Assembly: GCF_017873715.1 (NCBI RefSeq)
Contig: NZ_JAGGKM010000008.1
Location: 1-64,000, forward strand
Length of the DNA stretch: 64,000 nt
Direction of reading: 5' to 3'
DNA from: Cytobacillus luteolus
GTDB taxonomy: Bacteria > Bacillota > Bacilli > Bacillales > Bacillaceae_L
Shown: positions 1 to 9,189 of the stretch, piece by piece
How the letters are laid out: each line of letters opens with the position of its first letter
Numbering within the stretch: the first letter of the stretch is position 1
Notes under the pieces: generated by a model
What the model was told of the DNA's origin: nothing
What the model saw: only the letters and a program-made list of their open reading frames with translations
Database searches by the model: none
Program-made: the position numbers and the translations under genes

Positions 1-11
1 CAGTTATTTTT

Positions 12-143
12 ACCGCTTAGACCGATAAAGTCAGTACAGGACCGAAAACAAACTATCATGAACCGATAAGTAGTCACGTTTGACCGATATCATGCACCAC
101 TAGACCGAAAAATCACAACGGAAATAGACCAAACCCGATAAAA
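12..143. repeat. Phased short-repeat array (GACCGATAA boxes, about 21-bp period) upstream of NERD gene 1
   Basis: Short boxes related to GACCGATAA recur with ACCG starting at positions 12, 21, 41, 62, 83 and 104, and a degenerate CCCGATAAA near 134. Successive spacings from 21 onward are 20, 21, 21 and 21 bp, about two helical turns, while the DNA between boxes is not conserved. The array may continue to the left of the window. It lies about 110 bp upstream of the NERD gene and has the same orientation. The same box recurs at 45.9-46.1 kb, and a related box with an identical period precedes the NERD gene near 62 kb. Confidence 0.8.
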
Positions 144-255
144 GACAGCGGTAACGAGCAAAAGTACTAAAACTGAACAAAATTAACCTAATTATTTGCA
201 GGAATCAGAACCTCATGTATCGAAACTTTTCAAAATAATGAAAGGAGTTAACTAT

Positions 256-1219
256 ATGATAATAAAACCATGTGTTAAATCGATTCATCTTGAAAAGTTA
301 GAAGCCTTGGTACGAAGAGTAGATCAAAATCACCCGAGTAGAAGTCAAATAGAAGCAGACTATGCAAAGCGTCTGTCGGGTTTCAGAGGAGAACAATCCT
401 TAGAGTATCATTTAAGTTTCCTTCCTGATGAAGAATTCTACCTTCTATATAATCTGAGGTTATCCGAAAATAACAGATTCTTTCAAATAGATACCCTACT
501 TATTTATCCAAGTGTAATCATAGTTTTAGAGGCGAAAAACTTTAGAAGTATGCTTACCTTTGATCAAAAAGGAAAGCAACTAATCCAAACAATAGAGGAA
601 ACTGAAAAAGGTTACCCTTGTCCGTTAATACAAGTAAGTCGTCATAAACTCCAACTCCATAATTGGTTGAACAGCTTTAACTTCAAAAATATACCCATTG
701 AAACAATAGTGGTAATAACCAATCCATCTACTATCCTTAAAACAATCCCACTAAATGCCCCACTTCCGAAAAACGTTATCCGAAATACAATGCTTGCTGA
801 AAAAAAAATCTATTAAAAAAGAGTACCCTCAGGAACTACTATCAATGAAAGATATTAAGAAACTATCAAAACTATTAATTAAGAATAATATCCCATACAA
901 TATCGATATCTTAGAACAATATCAAATAGATGAGGATGATATTCATACAGGTGTTTTTTGTCCTAAATGTCAGACGCTATCAATGGTTTGGAAGAGAGGG
1001 TCATGGCTTTGTAACTCATGTAATATTACTTCTAAGGACGCTCATTTAACTGCATTAAAAGACTACTCACTATTAATTGGTTCGACCATAACAAATCATC
1101 AAATACGAAGATTTCTTCATATATCCTCAGATACAACCGCAAAAAAGCTACTCAAATCAATGAAATTCCCTTACTCCGGAGTAAATAAAGCCAGGGAATA
1201 CTACTTCCCTAAACCATAG
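256..1219 (+). pseudogene. NERD-domain nuclease-like protein with C-terminal zinc ribbon, frameshifted at a run of nine A
   Basis: The start at 256 is chosen because AAAGGAG lies about 8 bp upstream and the protein then begins MIIK, like its paralogues. The first part (to 816) carries the NERD core: GFRGE near residue 42, QID (Asp79) and ExK (Glu92, Lys94) of a PD-(D/E)XK-like fold. The continuation to 1219 is one frame over and holds a CPKC...CNSC zinc ribbon and a conserved C-terminal helical tail. The paralogue at 62076-63044 aligns across both parts by eye (about half identical near the N-terminus), so this was one gene. The frame changes at or near the nine A at 800-808; removing one A or adding two restores it. 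It may be a pseudogene, a sequencing error in a homopolymer, or a gene expressed through transcriptional slippage. The biochemical role of NERD proteins is not settled; nuclease-like is inferred from the fold. Confidence 0.8.
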
Positions 1220-1260
1220 CCCAATCACTTGCCCTAAAACCAGTACACATGAAACAATAA

Positions 1261-1304
1261 TAAAAACACAGAATCAAAGCCCTAATTGCTCTTTGCTTCT
1301 GTGT
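1261..1304 (-). terminator. Rho-independent terminator of the coat genes
   Basis: A 14-bp stem with one mismatch (ACACAGAATCAAAG paired with CTTTGCTTCTGTGT) is followed on the minus strand by a T-rich tail. It ends the CotF-like pair and may also stop transcription coming from the NERD gene. Confidence 0.8.
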
Positions 1305-1315
1305 CAAATAAAAAT

Positions 1316-1672
1316 TTATTGCATCATCCCGTTAGAACCATATGGGAATTGGGTAGTTGTGTAATTGTAGAACTGCTGGTGTTTTTGCTGTACTTTTTGT
1401 TGGTCTTCTGCCTCAAGTTTATACCAACCATGCTTAAACATTAAATTATATAATTCACGTTGACAATCCTGTGTTTCATTAAATATAGTACGGAGATCCT
1501 GATACAATGCTTCGTGGCTAGCTTCATTCAATGCAGTACAGTATGCATCTGTCATATATTTTTCAGTAGCTAGCATATCGTTCATAAAATCTCGATCATT
1601 CATTTGTGGGGTTTTTGGTACCTGTGTCTTAGGATTCTTGATTTGATTCGGACTTTGATTTTGTTGGTTCAT
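1316..1672 (-). CDS. CotF-family spore coat protein
   Basis: A 118-aa protein with a Gln/Pro/Asn-rich N-terminus (about residues 1-24) and an alpha-helical CotF-type domain (about 25-95) that resembles a four-helix ferritin-like fold. It is probably a structural protein of the spore coat, made in the mother cell. AAGGAGGG precedes the ATG. It is the second gene of a tandem pair with the gene at 1686 and shares its terminator. The position beside fadM matches the coat-like yusN locus of B. subtilis. Family assignment is firm; the actual coat layer is unknown. Confidence 0.85.
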   Translation of the reverse strand: MNQQNQSPNQIKNPKTQVPKTPQMNDRDFMNDMLATEKYMTDAYCTALNEASHEALYQDLRTIFNETQDCQRELYNLMFKHGWYKLEAEDQQKVQQKHQQFYNYTTTQFPYGSNGMMQ

Positions 1673-1685
1673 TCTATTTCCCTCC

Positions 1686-1997
1686 TTACTGCATCTGTTG
1701 GTTTTGTTGTTGATTTTGCTGTTGCTGTTGTTGCATCATCCCTTGTGTTGGCTGATTTGTATTTTGTAGGTGCCCAAGGATTTTTTCATAGTGACGCTGA
1801 TGCATTTGACCTGCTTTGTCTAATGCTTGACTAAGTTCTGGAATTTGGCATTGACCAGCTAAGAAATGTGCTTTCTTAAGAGCCATTAAATTCCAAGACA
1901 TCATGTCAGATAAGTAAAGCAAGTCCTTCGTAGTGATGACATTCGGAGCCTGTGACATAACTTGTTGATTCTGGTTCACATTTTGTTGTTGTTGCAT
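1686..1997 (-). CDS. CotF-like spore coat protein, Gln-rich
   Basis: A 103-aa protein with Gln/Asn-rich tails at both ends (residues 1-17 and about 87-103) around a helical core of the CotF type. TAGGAGGT gives a clear ribosome binding site. It lies 13 bp upstream of the companion coat gene, so the two are probably co-transcribed during sporulation. The low-complexity ends are typical of coat proteins that become cross-linked or self-assemble. The exact function is not known from sequence. Confidence 0.8.
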   Translation of the reverse strand: MQQQQNVNQNQQVMSQAPNVITTKDLLYLSDMMSWNLMALKKAHFLAGQCQIPELSQALDKAGQMHQRHYEKILGHLQNTNQPTQGMMQQQQQQNQQQNQQMQ

Positions 1998-2227
1998 TCA
2001 ATTACCTCCTAGGTGAATAAACTTTAGAAAAAATTGGTTCAAATATACAATACAGACAATATTTTTCCACTTGATTTTGAAACTATACTAAAATTAGCCG
2101 ACAAAGTTTACAAATTATCGACAAAAGTTTTGTGTAATCATATTCAAAACAGAATAAAGATGATAAAATGATGAAGGATTTAAGCAAGATTTAAATACTA
2201 TGTATCCGTTTACAGGGGGGAATCAAC

Positions 2228-3145
2228 ATGGAACAACTAATGCGTAATTTCTTCTTGTTCCTGTCAAAAAATAAAATGCTAACTAAGTTAGCGAAGAAGT
2301 ACGGTTTGCGTTTTGGTGCTGCTCGTTTTGTAGCTGGCGAAACTATCAAACTAGCAGTAGACGCCATTAAAGGATTAAACCAAAAGAATCTGTCTGTAAC
2401 AATCGACTACCTTGGGGAATTTGTGGATAATGAAGCAGAAGCAAATGAAATGGCTGACAACTCAATTGAAGCAATTAAAGCAATTGGGAGAGAGAAATTA
2501 GACTCTCAATTATCATTAAAAATGACCTCAATGGGTTTAGATATTTCAGATGAAGTTGTTTTACGCAATATGCGTCGTATTTTAGAGGCTGCGAAAGAGA
2601 ATGGTGTGTTTGTAACTATTGACATGGAAGACTATTCACGTTGTCAAAAGACGCTTGATATCTTTAAACAGCTAAAGTCTGAATACGATAACATTGGTAC
2701 AGTGATCCAGGCATATTTATATAGAACCGTGCAAGATATGGAGGATTTGAACCATTATAATCCAAACCTTCGTCTTGTGAAAGGTGCTTATAAAGAGTCA
2801 CCAGAAGTAGCATTTCCTGATAAAAAAGATGTAGATAATAACTTTAAAAAGATTATTAAAATGCACCTTCTAAATGGAAATTACACAGCGGTTGCAACAC
2901 ATGACGACGCTATGATCGAGTATACAATTGAGGTTGTTAAAGAACACGGTATTCCAAAAGACCAATTTGAGTTCCAAATGCTTTATGGAATTCGTCCTGA
3001 AAGACAAGAAGAATTGGTTAAAGAAGGCTACAAAATGCGCGTCTACGTTCCATACGGCAACGACTGGTATGGCTACTTCATGCGTAGATTAGCTGAAAGA
3101 CCTGCAAACGTGGCTTTTGTTTTAAAAGGTATATTAAAGAAATAA
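2228..3145 (+). CDS. fadM: Proline dehydrogenase (FadM/YusM type)
   Basis: A 305-aa single-domain flavoenzyme of the proline oxidase family. It oxidises L-proline to 1-pyrroline-5-carboxylate and passes electrons through FAD to the quinone pool. The C-terminal motif RRLAERPAN, with the two arginines that bind the substrate carboxylate in this family, is present, as is the central LVKGAYKE segment. It is a monofunctional enzyme with no P5C dehydrogenase domain. GGGGGG precedes the ATG. The gene sits beside yuzL and fadN as in B. subtilis, where the orthologue (yusM) was named fadM from its position. I see no FadR operator in its own upstream region. Confidence 0.93.
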   Translation: MEQLMRNFFLFLSKNKMLTKLAKKYGLRFGAARFVAGETIKLAVDAIKGLNQKNLSVTIDYLGEFVDNEAEANEMADNSIEAIKAIGREKLDSQLSLKMTSMGLDISDEVVLRNMRRILEAAKENGVFVTIDMEDYSRCQKTLDIFKQLKSEYDNIGTVIQAYLYRTVQDMEDLNHYNPNLRLVKGAYKESPEVAFPDKKDVDNNFKKIIKMHLLNGNYTAVATHDDAMIEYTIEVVKEHGIPKDQFEFQMLYGIRPERQEELVKEGYKMRVYVPYGNDWYGYFMRRLAERPANVAFVLKGILKK

Positions 3146-3153
3146 ATTTTTAA

Positions 3154-3183
3154 GGGAGAAGACGATTGTCTTCTCCTTTTTAC
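3154..3183 (+). terminator. Terminator of fadM
   Basis: A GGAGAAGAC / GTCTTCTCC stem with a GATT loop is followed by TTTTT. Confidence 0.9.
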
Positions 3184-3189
3184 GTTATT

Positions 3190-3312
3190 GTGTCCAGCTA
3201 CAGCGCCTAGCCCCTCGAGGTCAAATAACCTGAGCCCTAAAAAGTCAAATGCGGACTTTTTAGGTCACAGAACATTTGCTTGTCGGGGCTGAGCAAGGCG
3301 CTTCCGCATTTC
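3190..3312. repeat. Bacillaceae intergenic repeat forming a long hairpin
   Basis: The element begins TGTCCAGCTACAGCGCCTAG and ends near AAGGCGCTTCCGCATTT. The outer arms AGCGCCTAGCCCC and GGGGCTGAGCAAGGCGCT are complementary with a small bulge, and an inner perfect stem pairs CCTAAAAAGTC with GACTTTTTAGG. From memory, this looks like a repeat found in many intergenic regions of Bacillus genomes. It lies between fadM and yuzL and reaches the stop codon of yuzL. It is probably a non-autonomous mobile or structural RNA-like element; I see no ORF in it. Confidence 0.7.
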
Positions 3313-3313
3313 G

Positions 3314-3463
3314 TTAAAGCTCGCCCTGCGTATTATCAGCACCATACTGTTGATTTGTGGTTTGTGTTCTTCCACTTCTTTTATCAAACTTAGGGCCAGC
3401 ATTGCCTTTTACGCTTGCAGCACTTACTCCACGTTTAGACGGGTCCTTTTGTTTTCTAGCCAT
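3314..3463 (-). CDS. yuzL: YuzL family small protein
   Basis: A 49-aa basic protein starting MARKQKDPSKRGVSAASVKG, recognised as the YuzL family, which in B. subtilis lies between yusM and fadN as it does here. The start at 3463 is preferred over the in-frame ATG at 3472 because GGAGGTG is about 9 bp from it. The composition (Lys, Gly, Ser, Ala; no hydrophobic segment) resembles small spore-associated proteins, but no function is known to me. The last few codons abut the intergenic hairpin repeat. Confidence 0.8.
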   Translation of the reverse strand: MARKQKDPSKRGVSAASVKGNAGPKFDKRSGRTQTTNQQYGADNTQGEL

Positions 3464-3572
3464 CGTTTTCATCACCTCCATTGCTTAGATTCACCTATCT
3501 TGACTTGAACCATTCAGGTCAGGCAAAGAATAAAAAGCTTTCCGAAAAATTCGAAATTATGTTACTTATATA

Positions 3573-3601
3573 TTGCGAAAATTATAAAAATCCTATATAT
3601 T
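3573..3601 (+). promoter_or_regulatory. Probable sigma-A promoter of the fadNAE operon
   Basis: TTGCGA (3573-3578), a 17-bp spacer and TATATT (3596-3601). The predicted start is about 40 bp upstream of the FadR operator. Confidence 0.55.
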
Positions 3602-3648
3602 AGGAAGTAAGAACTTATTCATTTACCGGATTTTTTTTGATGAAAAAA

Positions 3649-3666
3649 TGAATGAGTGTTCATTCA
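3649..3666 (+). promoter_or_regulatory. FadR operator
   Basis: TGAATGAGTGTTCATTCA is an 18-bp inverted repeat that fits the known Bacillus FadR (YsiA) consensus TGAATGAMTANTCATTCA at all but one position. It lies between the predicted promoter and the fadN ribosome binding site. FadR represses beta-oxidation genes and is released by long-chain acyl-CoA, so the operon should be induced by fatty acids. Confidence 0.9.
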
Positions 3667-3691
3667 AAAGTTGTAAAGGGGGAAGCAATGA

Positions 3692-6076
3692 ATGGTCCAA
3701 AGTATTAAAAAGGCGGCAGTTCTTGGTTCAGGAGTAATGGGATCAGGTATCGCGGCACACTTAGCGAACATTGGGATACCAACTTTATTATTAGATATCG
3801 TTCCACGTGAACTAACAGCAGACGAGGTTAAGAAAGGGCTTACATTAGAAGACAAGCAAGTTCGTAACCGCATGAGTAACAGTGCTCTACAAAAACTGCT
3901 TAAACAAAAACCAGCACCACTAACATCTAAATCAAACCTTGCGTTACTTGAAGCAGGGAATATGGAAGACGATATGGAGCGATTAGCTGACGTTGACTGG
4001 ATTATTGAGGTTGTTGTAGAAAACCTTGATATTAAGAAAAAAGTTTTTGCACGAGTTGATGAAGTTAGAAAACCGGGAAGTATTGTTAGCTCAAATACTT
4101 CAGGAATTTCAGTAGAATCAATGGCTGAGGGACGTTCTGAAGATTTCCAAAAGAACTTCTTAGGAACACACTTCTTTAACCCACCACGCTATTTAAAATT
4201 ATTAGAAGTAATACCTACTAAGAACACATGCCCGGATGTTCTTTCATTTATGAAGCAATTTGGTGAAGATGTTCTAGGGAAAGGTGTTGTAGAGGCGAAG
4301 GATACTCCAAACTTTATAGCAAACCGTATCGGTACATACGGACTTCTTGTAACCGTACAAGAAATGCTTAAAGGTGGGTACAGCGTTGGAGAAGTTGATT
4401 CTGTAACAGGTCCAATCATCGGTCGTCCGAAAAGTGCAACATTCCGTACTCTTGATGTAGTTGGCTTAGATACTTTTGTTCATGTAGCTAATAACGTATA
4501 TGAATTAGTTGAAGGTGAAGAGAAGAAGGTATTCGAAGTTCCAGCATTCATGAAAACAATGCTTGAAAAAGGCTGGCTAGGTAGTAAATCAGGTCAGGGA
4601 TTCTTCCTTAAACAAGGTAAAGAAATTTTAGAATTAAACCCTGAATCACTAGAGTATGAACCAAGAAAGAAATTAAAAACAGCATCTATTGAATTAAGCA
4701 AACAAGCGAAGAAGTTACCTGAAAAACTACAAACACTTGTTTATGCTGATGATCGTGCTGGTCAATTACTATGGAATATCACAACACCTGCACTACTATA
4801 TTCTGCAAATTTACTTGGTGAAATTGCTGATGACATTCTTGCAATTGACCAAGCAATGAAGTGGGGCTTTGGTTGGGAACTAGGACCATTTGAGGTTTGG
4901 GATGCAATTGGCTTAGAAAACTCAGTGAATAAGCTAGAGGCACAAGGTGCAGTGATCCCTGCGTGGATTAAAGAAATGCTTGCAAAGGGTCATACAAGTT
5001 TTTATAAAAATGAAAACGGTTCACGTTTCTTCTATAACAATGGTGAATACAAACTAATTAAAGAAAACCCTAAAAATATTAATCTAAAAAGTATCAAAGA
5101 AAAGAATGGGGTTATTAAAAAGAATAGTGGTGCTAGTTTAATAGATATCGGTGATGGGGTTGCACTACTTGAATTCCACTCACAAAGTAATGCTATTGGA
5201 TTAGACATCGTTCAAATGATCAACTTTGCCATTGAAGAGGTTAACCGTAACTTTAAAGGTCTTGTTATCGGTAATCAGGGGAAAAACTTCTGTGTAGGTG
5301 CAAACCTTGCCATGATGTTAATGGAAGCACAGGACGATAACATCTTTGAATTAGATATGGTTATACGCCAATTCCAAAAAGCAATGATGAATATCAAATA
5401 TAGTCCGAAACCAGTTGTAGCTGCTCCATTTGGTATGACACTGGGTGGCGGAGCTGAAGTTTGTTTACCAGCTGCACACATTCAGGCATCAAGTGAAACA
5501 TATATGGGCTTAGTTGAGGTAGGCGTCGGATTACTACCAGGCGGTGGAGGAAACAAGGAGCTTTATATTAAGCATCTTGAAAACATGCCGAATGGTGTAG
5601 AATTTAACCTTCAAAATGTAGCAAACAAAGTGTTTGAATCAATTGCTATGGCAAAAGTTTCAACATCTGCTCATGAAGCACGTGAAAATAACTTCTTAAA
5701 TAATGCTGATGGTGTAAGTTTTAATGGAGATCACCTAATTTATGACGCAAAACAAGCGGTTTTAAGACTACACGAAAATGGCTACCACGCACCTGTTCGT
5801 AAGAAGGTTCCAGTAGTTGGGGAAACAGGATATGCGACTCTTTTATTAGGCGCTCAAACAATGCTCTACTCAGGCTATATTTCTGAGCATGATTTGAAAA
5901 TCGCTAAAAAGGTAGCATATGTGATTGCAGGTGGTAAAGTACCATTCGGAACAGAAGTAGATGAGCAGTACTTACTAGATTTAGAAAGAGAAGCATTCTT
6001 AAGTTTAATCGCTGAACCAAAATCTCAGCAAAGAATGCAGCATATGCTTGTAAAAGGAAAACCACTACGTAACTAA
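3692..6076 (+). CDS. fadN: 3-hydroxyacyl-CoA dehydrogenase / enoyl-CoA hydratase fusion
   Basis: A 794-aa bifunctional beta-oxidation enzyme. The N-terminal Rossmann domain (GSGVMGSG near residues 12-19) and the 3HCDH C-terminal domains (to about 430) oxidise 3-hydroxyacyl-CoA with NAD+. A crotonase-type domain (about 480-720, with GKNFCVGAN and a GGGAEV loop) hydrates enoyl-CoA. The domain order, dehydrogenase first, is that of Bacillus FadN and the reverse of E. coli FadB. AAAGGGGG lies 9 bp upstream of the ATG; the out-of-frame ATG at 3688 is not used. It is first in fadN-fadA-fadE and should be repressed by FadR. Confidence 0.97.
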   Translation: MVQSIKKAAVLGSGVMGSGIAAHLANIGIPTLLLDIVPRELTADEVKKGLTLEDKQVRNRMSNSALQKLLKQKPAPLTSKSNLALLEAGNMEDDMERLADVDWIIEVVVENLDIKKKVFARVDEVRKPGSIVSSNTSGISVESMAEGRSEDFQKNFLGTHFFNPPRYLKLLEVIPTKNTCPDVLSFMKQFGEDVLGKGVVEAKDTPNFIANRIGTYGLLVTVQEMLKGGYSVGEVDSVTGPIIGRPKSATFRTLDVVGLDTFVHVANNVYELVEGEEKKVFEVPAFMKTMLEKGWLGSKSGQGFFLKQGKEILELNPESLEYEPRKKLKTASIELSKQAKKLPEKLQTLVYADDRAGQLLWNITTPALLYSANLLGEIADDILAIDQAMKWGFGWELGPFEVWDAIGLENSVNKLEAQGAVIPAWIKEMLAKGHTSFYKNENGSRFFYNNGEYKLIKENPKNINLKSIKEKNGVIKKNSGASLIDIGDGVALLEFHSQSNAIGLDIVQMINFAIEEVNRNFKGLVIGNQGKNFCVGANLAMMLMEAQDDNIFELDMVIRQFQKAMMNIKYSPKPVVAAPFGMTLGGGAEVCLPAAHIQASSETYMGLVEVGVGLLPGGGGNKELYIKHLENMPNGVEFNLQNVANKVFESIAMAKVSTSAHEARENNFLNNADGVSFNGDHLIYDAKQAVLRLHENGYHAPVRKKVPVVGETGYATLLLGAQTMLYSGYISEHDLKIAKKVAYVIAGGKVPFGTEVDEQYLLDLEREAFLSLIAEPKSQQRMQHMLVKGKPLRN

Positions 6077-6081
6077 TATTT

Positions 6082-6103
6082 GAGGCCATTGCCTAATGGC
6101 CTT
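6082..6103 (+). terminator. Hairpin between fadN and fadA without a U-tract
   Basis: GGCCATT and AATGGCC form a short stem 3' of fadN, but no run of T follows. It is more likely an mRNA processing or stability element than a full terminator. Confidence 0.4.
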
Positions 6104-6159
6104 CTACTATAACAGTATACTCATAGAATATTGTTAACATTTGAAATGGGGGGAATATC

Positions 6160-7335
6160 GTGAGAGAAGCGGTCATCGTAGCAGGAGCTAGAACACCCGT
6201 TGGAAGATCTAAAAAAGGAACACTTGCAAGCGTACGTCCAGATGATTTAGGAGCACTAGTTGTTAAAGAGACTTTAAAACGTGCGGGTAACTATGAAGGT
6301 AATATTGATGATTTAATCATTGGATGTTCAATGCCAGAAGCAGAGCAAGGTTTAAATATGGCAAGGAATATTGGTGCATTAGCTGGATTAGATCATTCGG
6401 TGCCAGCCATTACAATTAATCGTTACTGTTCATCAGGTTTACAAGCCATTGCCTATGGAGCGGAACGTATTATGTTAGGTCATTCAGATACGATTATAGC
6501 TGGTGGGGCTGAATCGATGAGTTTAATCCCAATGATGGGGCACACAGTAAGACCAAATCTAAGACTTGCTGAAACACAACCACAATACTATATGGGAATG
6601 GGACACACTGCTGAGCAGGTTGCATTAAAATATGGAATTTCCCGTGAAGACCAAGATGCATTTGCAGTTCGAAGTCATGAACGTGCAGCAGCAGCAATTG
6701 CGGCAGGTCGGTTTGTTGATGAGATTGTGCCAGTAGAAGTTACGAACCGTTTTGTTGGTGACGACATGAAGGTAAGAGAGCAAAAGCTATTATTCTCTCA
6801 AGATGAAGGAGTTCGCCCTGGTACAACGGTTGAAGTATTATCAAAGCTTCGTCCAGCATTTAATGTACAAGGGACAGTAACAGCTGGTAACTCTTCACAA
6901 ACAAGTGACGGAGCTGCTGCAGTTATGGTTATGGACCGTGAAAAAGCAGAATCGCTTGGGTTAAAGCCAATTGCAAGATTCCGTTCGTTTGCAGTTGCAG
7001 GAGTACCACCAGAAATTATGGGAATTGGTCCAGTTGCAGCAATCCCTAAAGCATTAAAGATTGCGGGTCTTGAACTGTCTGATATCGATTTATTTGAATT
7101 GAACGAAGCATTTGCTTCACAATCTATTCAGGTTATTCGTGAGTTAGGAATGGACGAAGATAAAGTAAACGTAAATGGTGGTGCAATTGCACTAGGACAT
7201 CCACTAGGATGCTCTGGAGCTAAACTTACATTAACGTTATTACATGAATTACAACGCCGTAACCAACAATTTGGTATGGTAACAATGTGTATCGGTGGCG
7301 GAATGGGCGCTGCTGGCGTATTTGAAATGTTATAA
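6160..7335 (+). CDS. fadA: Acetyl-CoA C-acyltransferase (3-ketoacyl-CoA thiolase)
   Basis: A 391-aa thiolase that cleaves 3-ketoacyl-CoA with CoA to release acetyl-CoA. The nucleophilic Cys90 lies in [10 protein letters not shown]; the His of GHPLGCSGA and the Cys of [10 protein letters not shown] complete the active site. The start is GTG at 6160 behind GGGGGG. It is second in the fad operon, 83 bp after fadN, and acts on the product of FadN. Length and motifs are typical of degradative thiolases. Confidence 0.97.
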   Translation: MREAVIVAGARTPVGRSKKGTLASVRPDDLGALVVKETLKRAGNYEGNIDDLIIGCSMPEAEQGLNMARNIGALAGLDHSVPAITINRYCSSGLQAIAYGAERIMLGHSDTIIAGGAESMSLIPMMGHTVRPNLRLAETQPQYYMGMGHTAEQVALKYGISREDQDAFAVRSHERAAAAIAAGRFVDEIVPVEVTNRFVGDDMKVREQKLLFSQDEGVRPGTTVEVLSKLRPAFNVQGTVTAGNSSQTSDGAAAVMVMDREKAESLGLKPIARFRSFAVAGVPPEIMGIGPVAAIPKALKIAGLELSDIDLFELNEAFASQSIQVIRELGMDEDKVNVNGGAIALGHPLGCSGAKLTLTLLHELQRRNQQFGMVTMCIGGGMGAAGVFEML

Positions 7336-7389
7336 AACAGAGATTCCATAGAAGTATCTAATTACTAAAAAATAAGGGGGAAACGGAAA

Positions 7390-9174
7390 ATGACAAAAGC
7401 AACAGATAGCTTGATTAAAGGTGGAGCGTTTTTAATCGAGGACATAGAAGCTGACCGTATTTTTACACCTGAGGATTTTACAGAAGAACATAAATTAATG
7501 GCAAAAACAACGGAAGAATTTGTAGTTAACGAAGTTTTACCAGTCATTGAAGATATTGAAGAGCATGACTTTGAAAAATCAGTTGCCTTACTAAAACAAG
7601 CTGGTGAACTTGGTTTATTAGCTGTAGATGTACCTGAAGAGTACGGCGGATTAGGTCTTGATAAAATCAGCTCATCTGTTATTACTGAGAAGTTCTCAAG
7701 AGCAGGAAGTTTTTCTTTATCTTATGGTGCTCACGTAGGAATCGGGTCTTTACCTATCGTATTATTCGGTAACGAAGAACAAAAGCAAAAATACCTTCCA
7801 GGTTTAGCTAGTGGAGAAAAATTAGCTGCTTATGCTTTAACAGAGCCAGGTTCTGGTTCAGATGCACTAGGTGCTAAGACAACTGCTAAATTAAATGCAG
7901 AAGGTACTCATTATGTATTAAATGGTGAAAAACAATGGATTACAAATGCAGGTTTTGCAGATGTATTTGTTGTATACGCTAAAATTGATGGAGAGCACTT
8001 CTCTGCATTTATCGTAGAGCGTGAATTTACAGGAGTATCAACTGGCCCAGAAGAAAAGAAAATGGGTATTAAAGGTTCTTCAACTCGTACATTAATTCTT
8101 GAAGATGTACTAGTACCAAAAGAAAACCTACTTGGTGAACTTGGTAAAGGACATGTAATTGCATTTAATATCTTAAATATCGGTCGTTACAAATTAGCAG
8201 TTGGAACAATTGGTGGATCTAAGCGTATGGTTGATGTGGCAGTACAATACGCAAACCAACGTCAACAATTCAAAACACCAATTTCAAATTTCTCTCTAAT
8301 TCAAGAAAAATTAGCGAACATGGCTACTAAAACATATGCAGTTGAGAGTTCAGTTTACCGTACAGTAGGCCTATATGAAGACCGCCAAGGTAAGCTTACG
8401 GATGAAGAGTTGAAAGACGGTAAATCTGTAGCAAATGCGATTGCAGAATATGCAATTGAATGTTCATTAAATAAAGTATTTGCTTCAGAAGTACTTGATT
8501 ATACAGTTGATGAAGCTGTCCAAATCCACGGTGGTTATGGATTCATGGCTGAATACGAAGTGGAAAAAGCATATAGAAACTCTCGTATTAACAGAATCTT
8601 CGAAGGTACAAATGAAATCAACCGTCTATTAGTACCAGGCACATATGTACGTAAGGCAATGAAAGGTGAACTTCCACTATTCCAAAAGGCAATGGCTCTT
8701 CAAGAAGAGTTGATGATGCTTATGCCTGAAGAAGTTGGCGATGGTGTACTTGAGCAAGAAAAATATTTAGTACGTAATGCAAAGAAAATTGGATTACTAA
8801 TTGCTGGTTTAGCTGCTCAGAAATTCGGTAAAGCATTAGAAAAAGAACAAGAAATTCTTGCAAATATTGCTGACATTATCAGTAATGTGTACGCAATGGA
8901 ATCTGCGCTTCTACGTACTGAAAAAGCAATTAACAAAACTGGCCTTGAAAAGAACAACCAAAAGGTCCTTTATACGCAAGTATTCTGTCAAGAAGCATTT
9001 AACGAAATTGAAGCACATGCTAAAGAAACTCTTATTGCTGCAGAAACAGGAGATACTTTACGTATGATGTTATCAGCACTTCGCAAATTCACTCGTTACA
9101 CTCCAATTAATGTAATTGCGAAGAAACGTGAAATTGCAGCTTCGATTATTGATGCAGAGCGTTATACAGTATAA
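7390..9174 (+). CDS. fadE: Acyl-CoA dehydrogenase
   Basis: A 594-aa FAD-dependent acyl-CoA dehydrogenase for the first step of beta-oxidation, passing electrons to an electron transfer flavoprotein. It is longer than the standard 380 aa because of a C-terminal helical extension (about 400-594) seen in the FadE/VLCAD-like group of Bacillus. Motifs include the FAD-binding segment YALTEPGSGSDA, a WITNAG stretch, and IHGGYGFMAEYEVEKAYR near the catalytic region. AAGGGGGAAA is the ribosome binding site. It ends the operon before a terminator. Confidence 0.96.
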   Translation: MTKATDSLIKGGAFLIEDIEADRIFTPEDFTEEHKLMAKTTEEFVVNEVLPVIEDIEEHDFEKSVALLKQAGELGLLAVDVPEEYGGLGLDKISSSVITEKFSRAGSFSLSYGAHVGIGSLPIVLFGNEEQKQKYLPGLASGEKLAAYALTEPGSGSDALGAKTTAKLNAEGTHYVLNGEKQWITNAGFADVFVVYAKIDGEHFSAFIVEREFTGVSTGPEEKKMGIKGSSTRTLILEDVLVPKENLLGELGKGHVIAFNILNIGRYKLAVGTIGGSKRMVDVAVQYANQRQQFKTPISNFSLIQEKLANMATKTYAVESSVYRTVGLYEDRQGKLTDEELKDGKSVANAIAEYAIECSLNKVFASEVLDYTVDEAVQIHGGYGFMAEYEVEKAYRNSRINRIFEGTNEINRLLVPGTYVRKAMKGELPLFQKAMALQEELMMLMPEEVGDGVLEQEKYLVRNAKKIGLLIAGLAAQKFGKALEKEQEILANIADIISNVYAMESALLRTEKAINKTGLEKNNQKVLYTQVFCQEAFNEIEAHAKETLIAAETGDTLRMMLSALRKFTRYTPINVIAKKREIAASIIDAERYTV

Positions 9175-9189
9175 TTTTTTGTGAAGAAG

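Noticed and set aside
1604-1834. Plus-strand ORF opposite the coat genes
   Set aside because: Shadow frame produced by the Gln/Asn-rich codons of the coat proteins.
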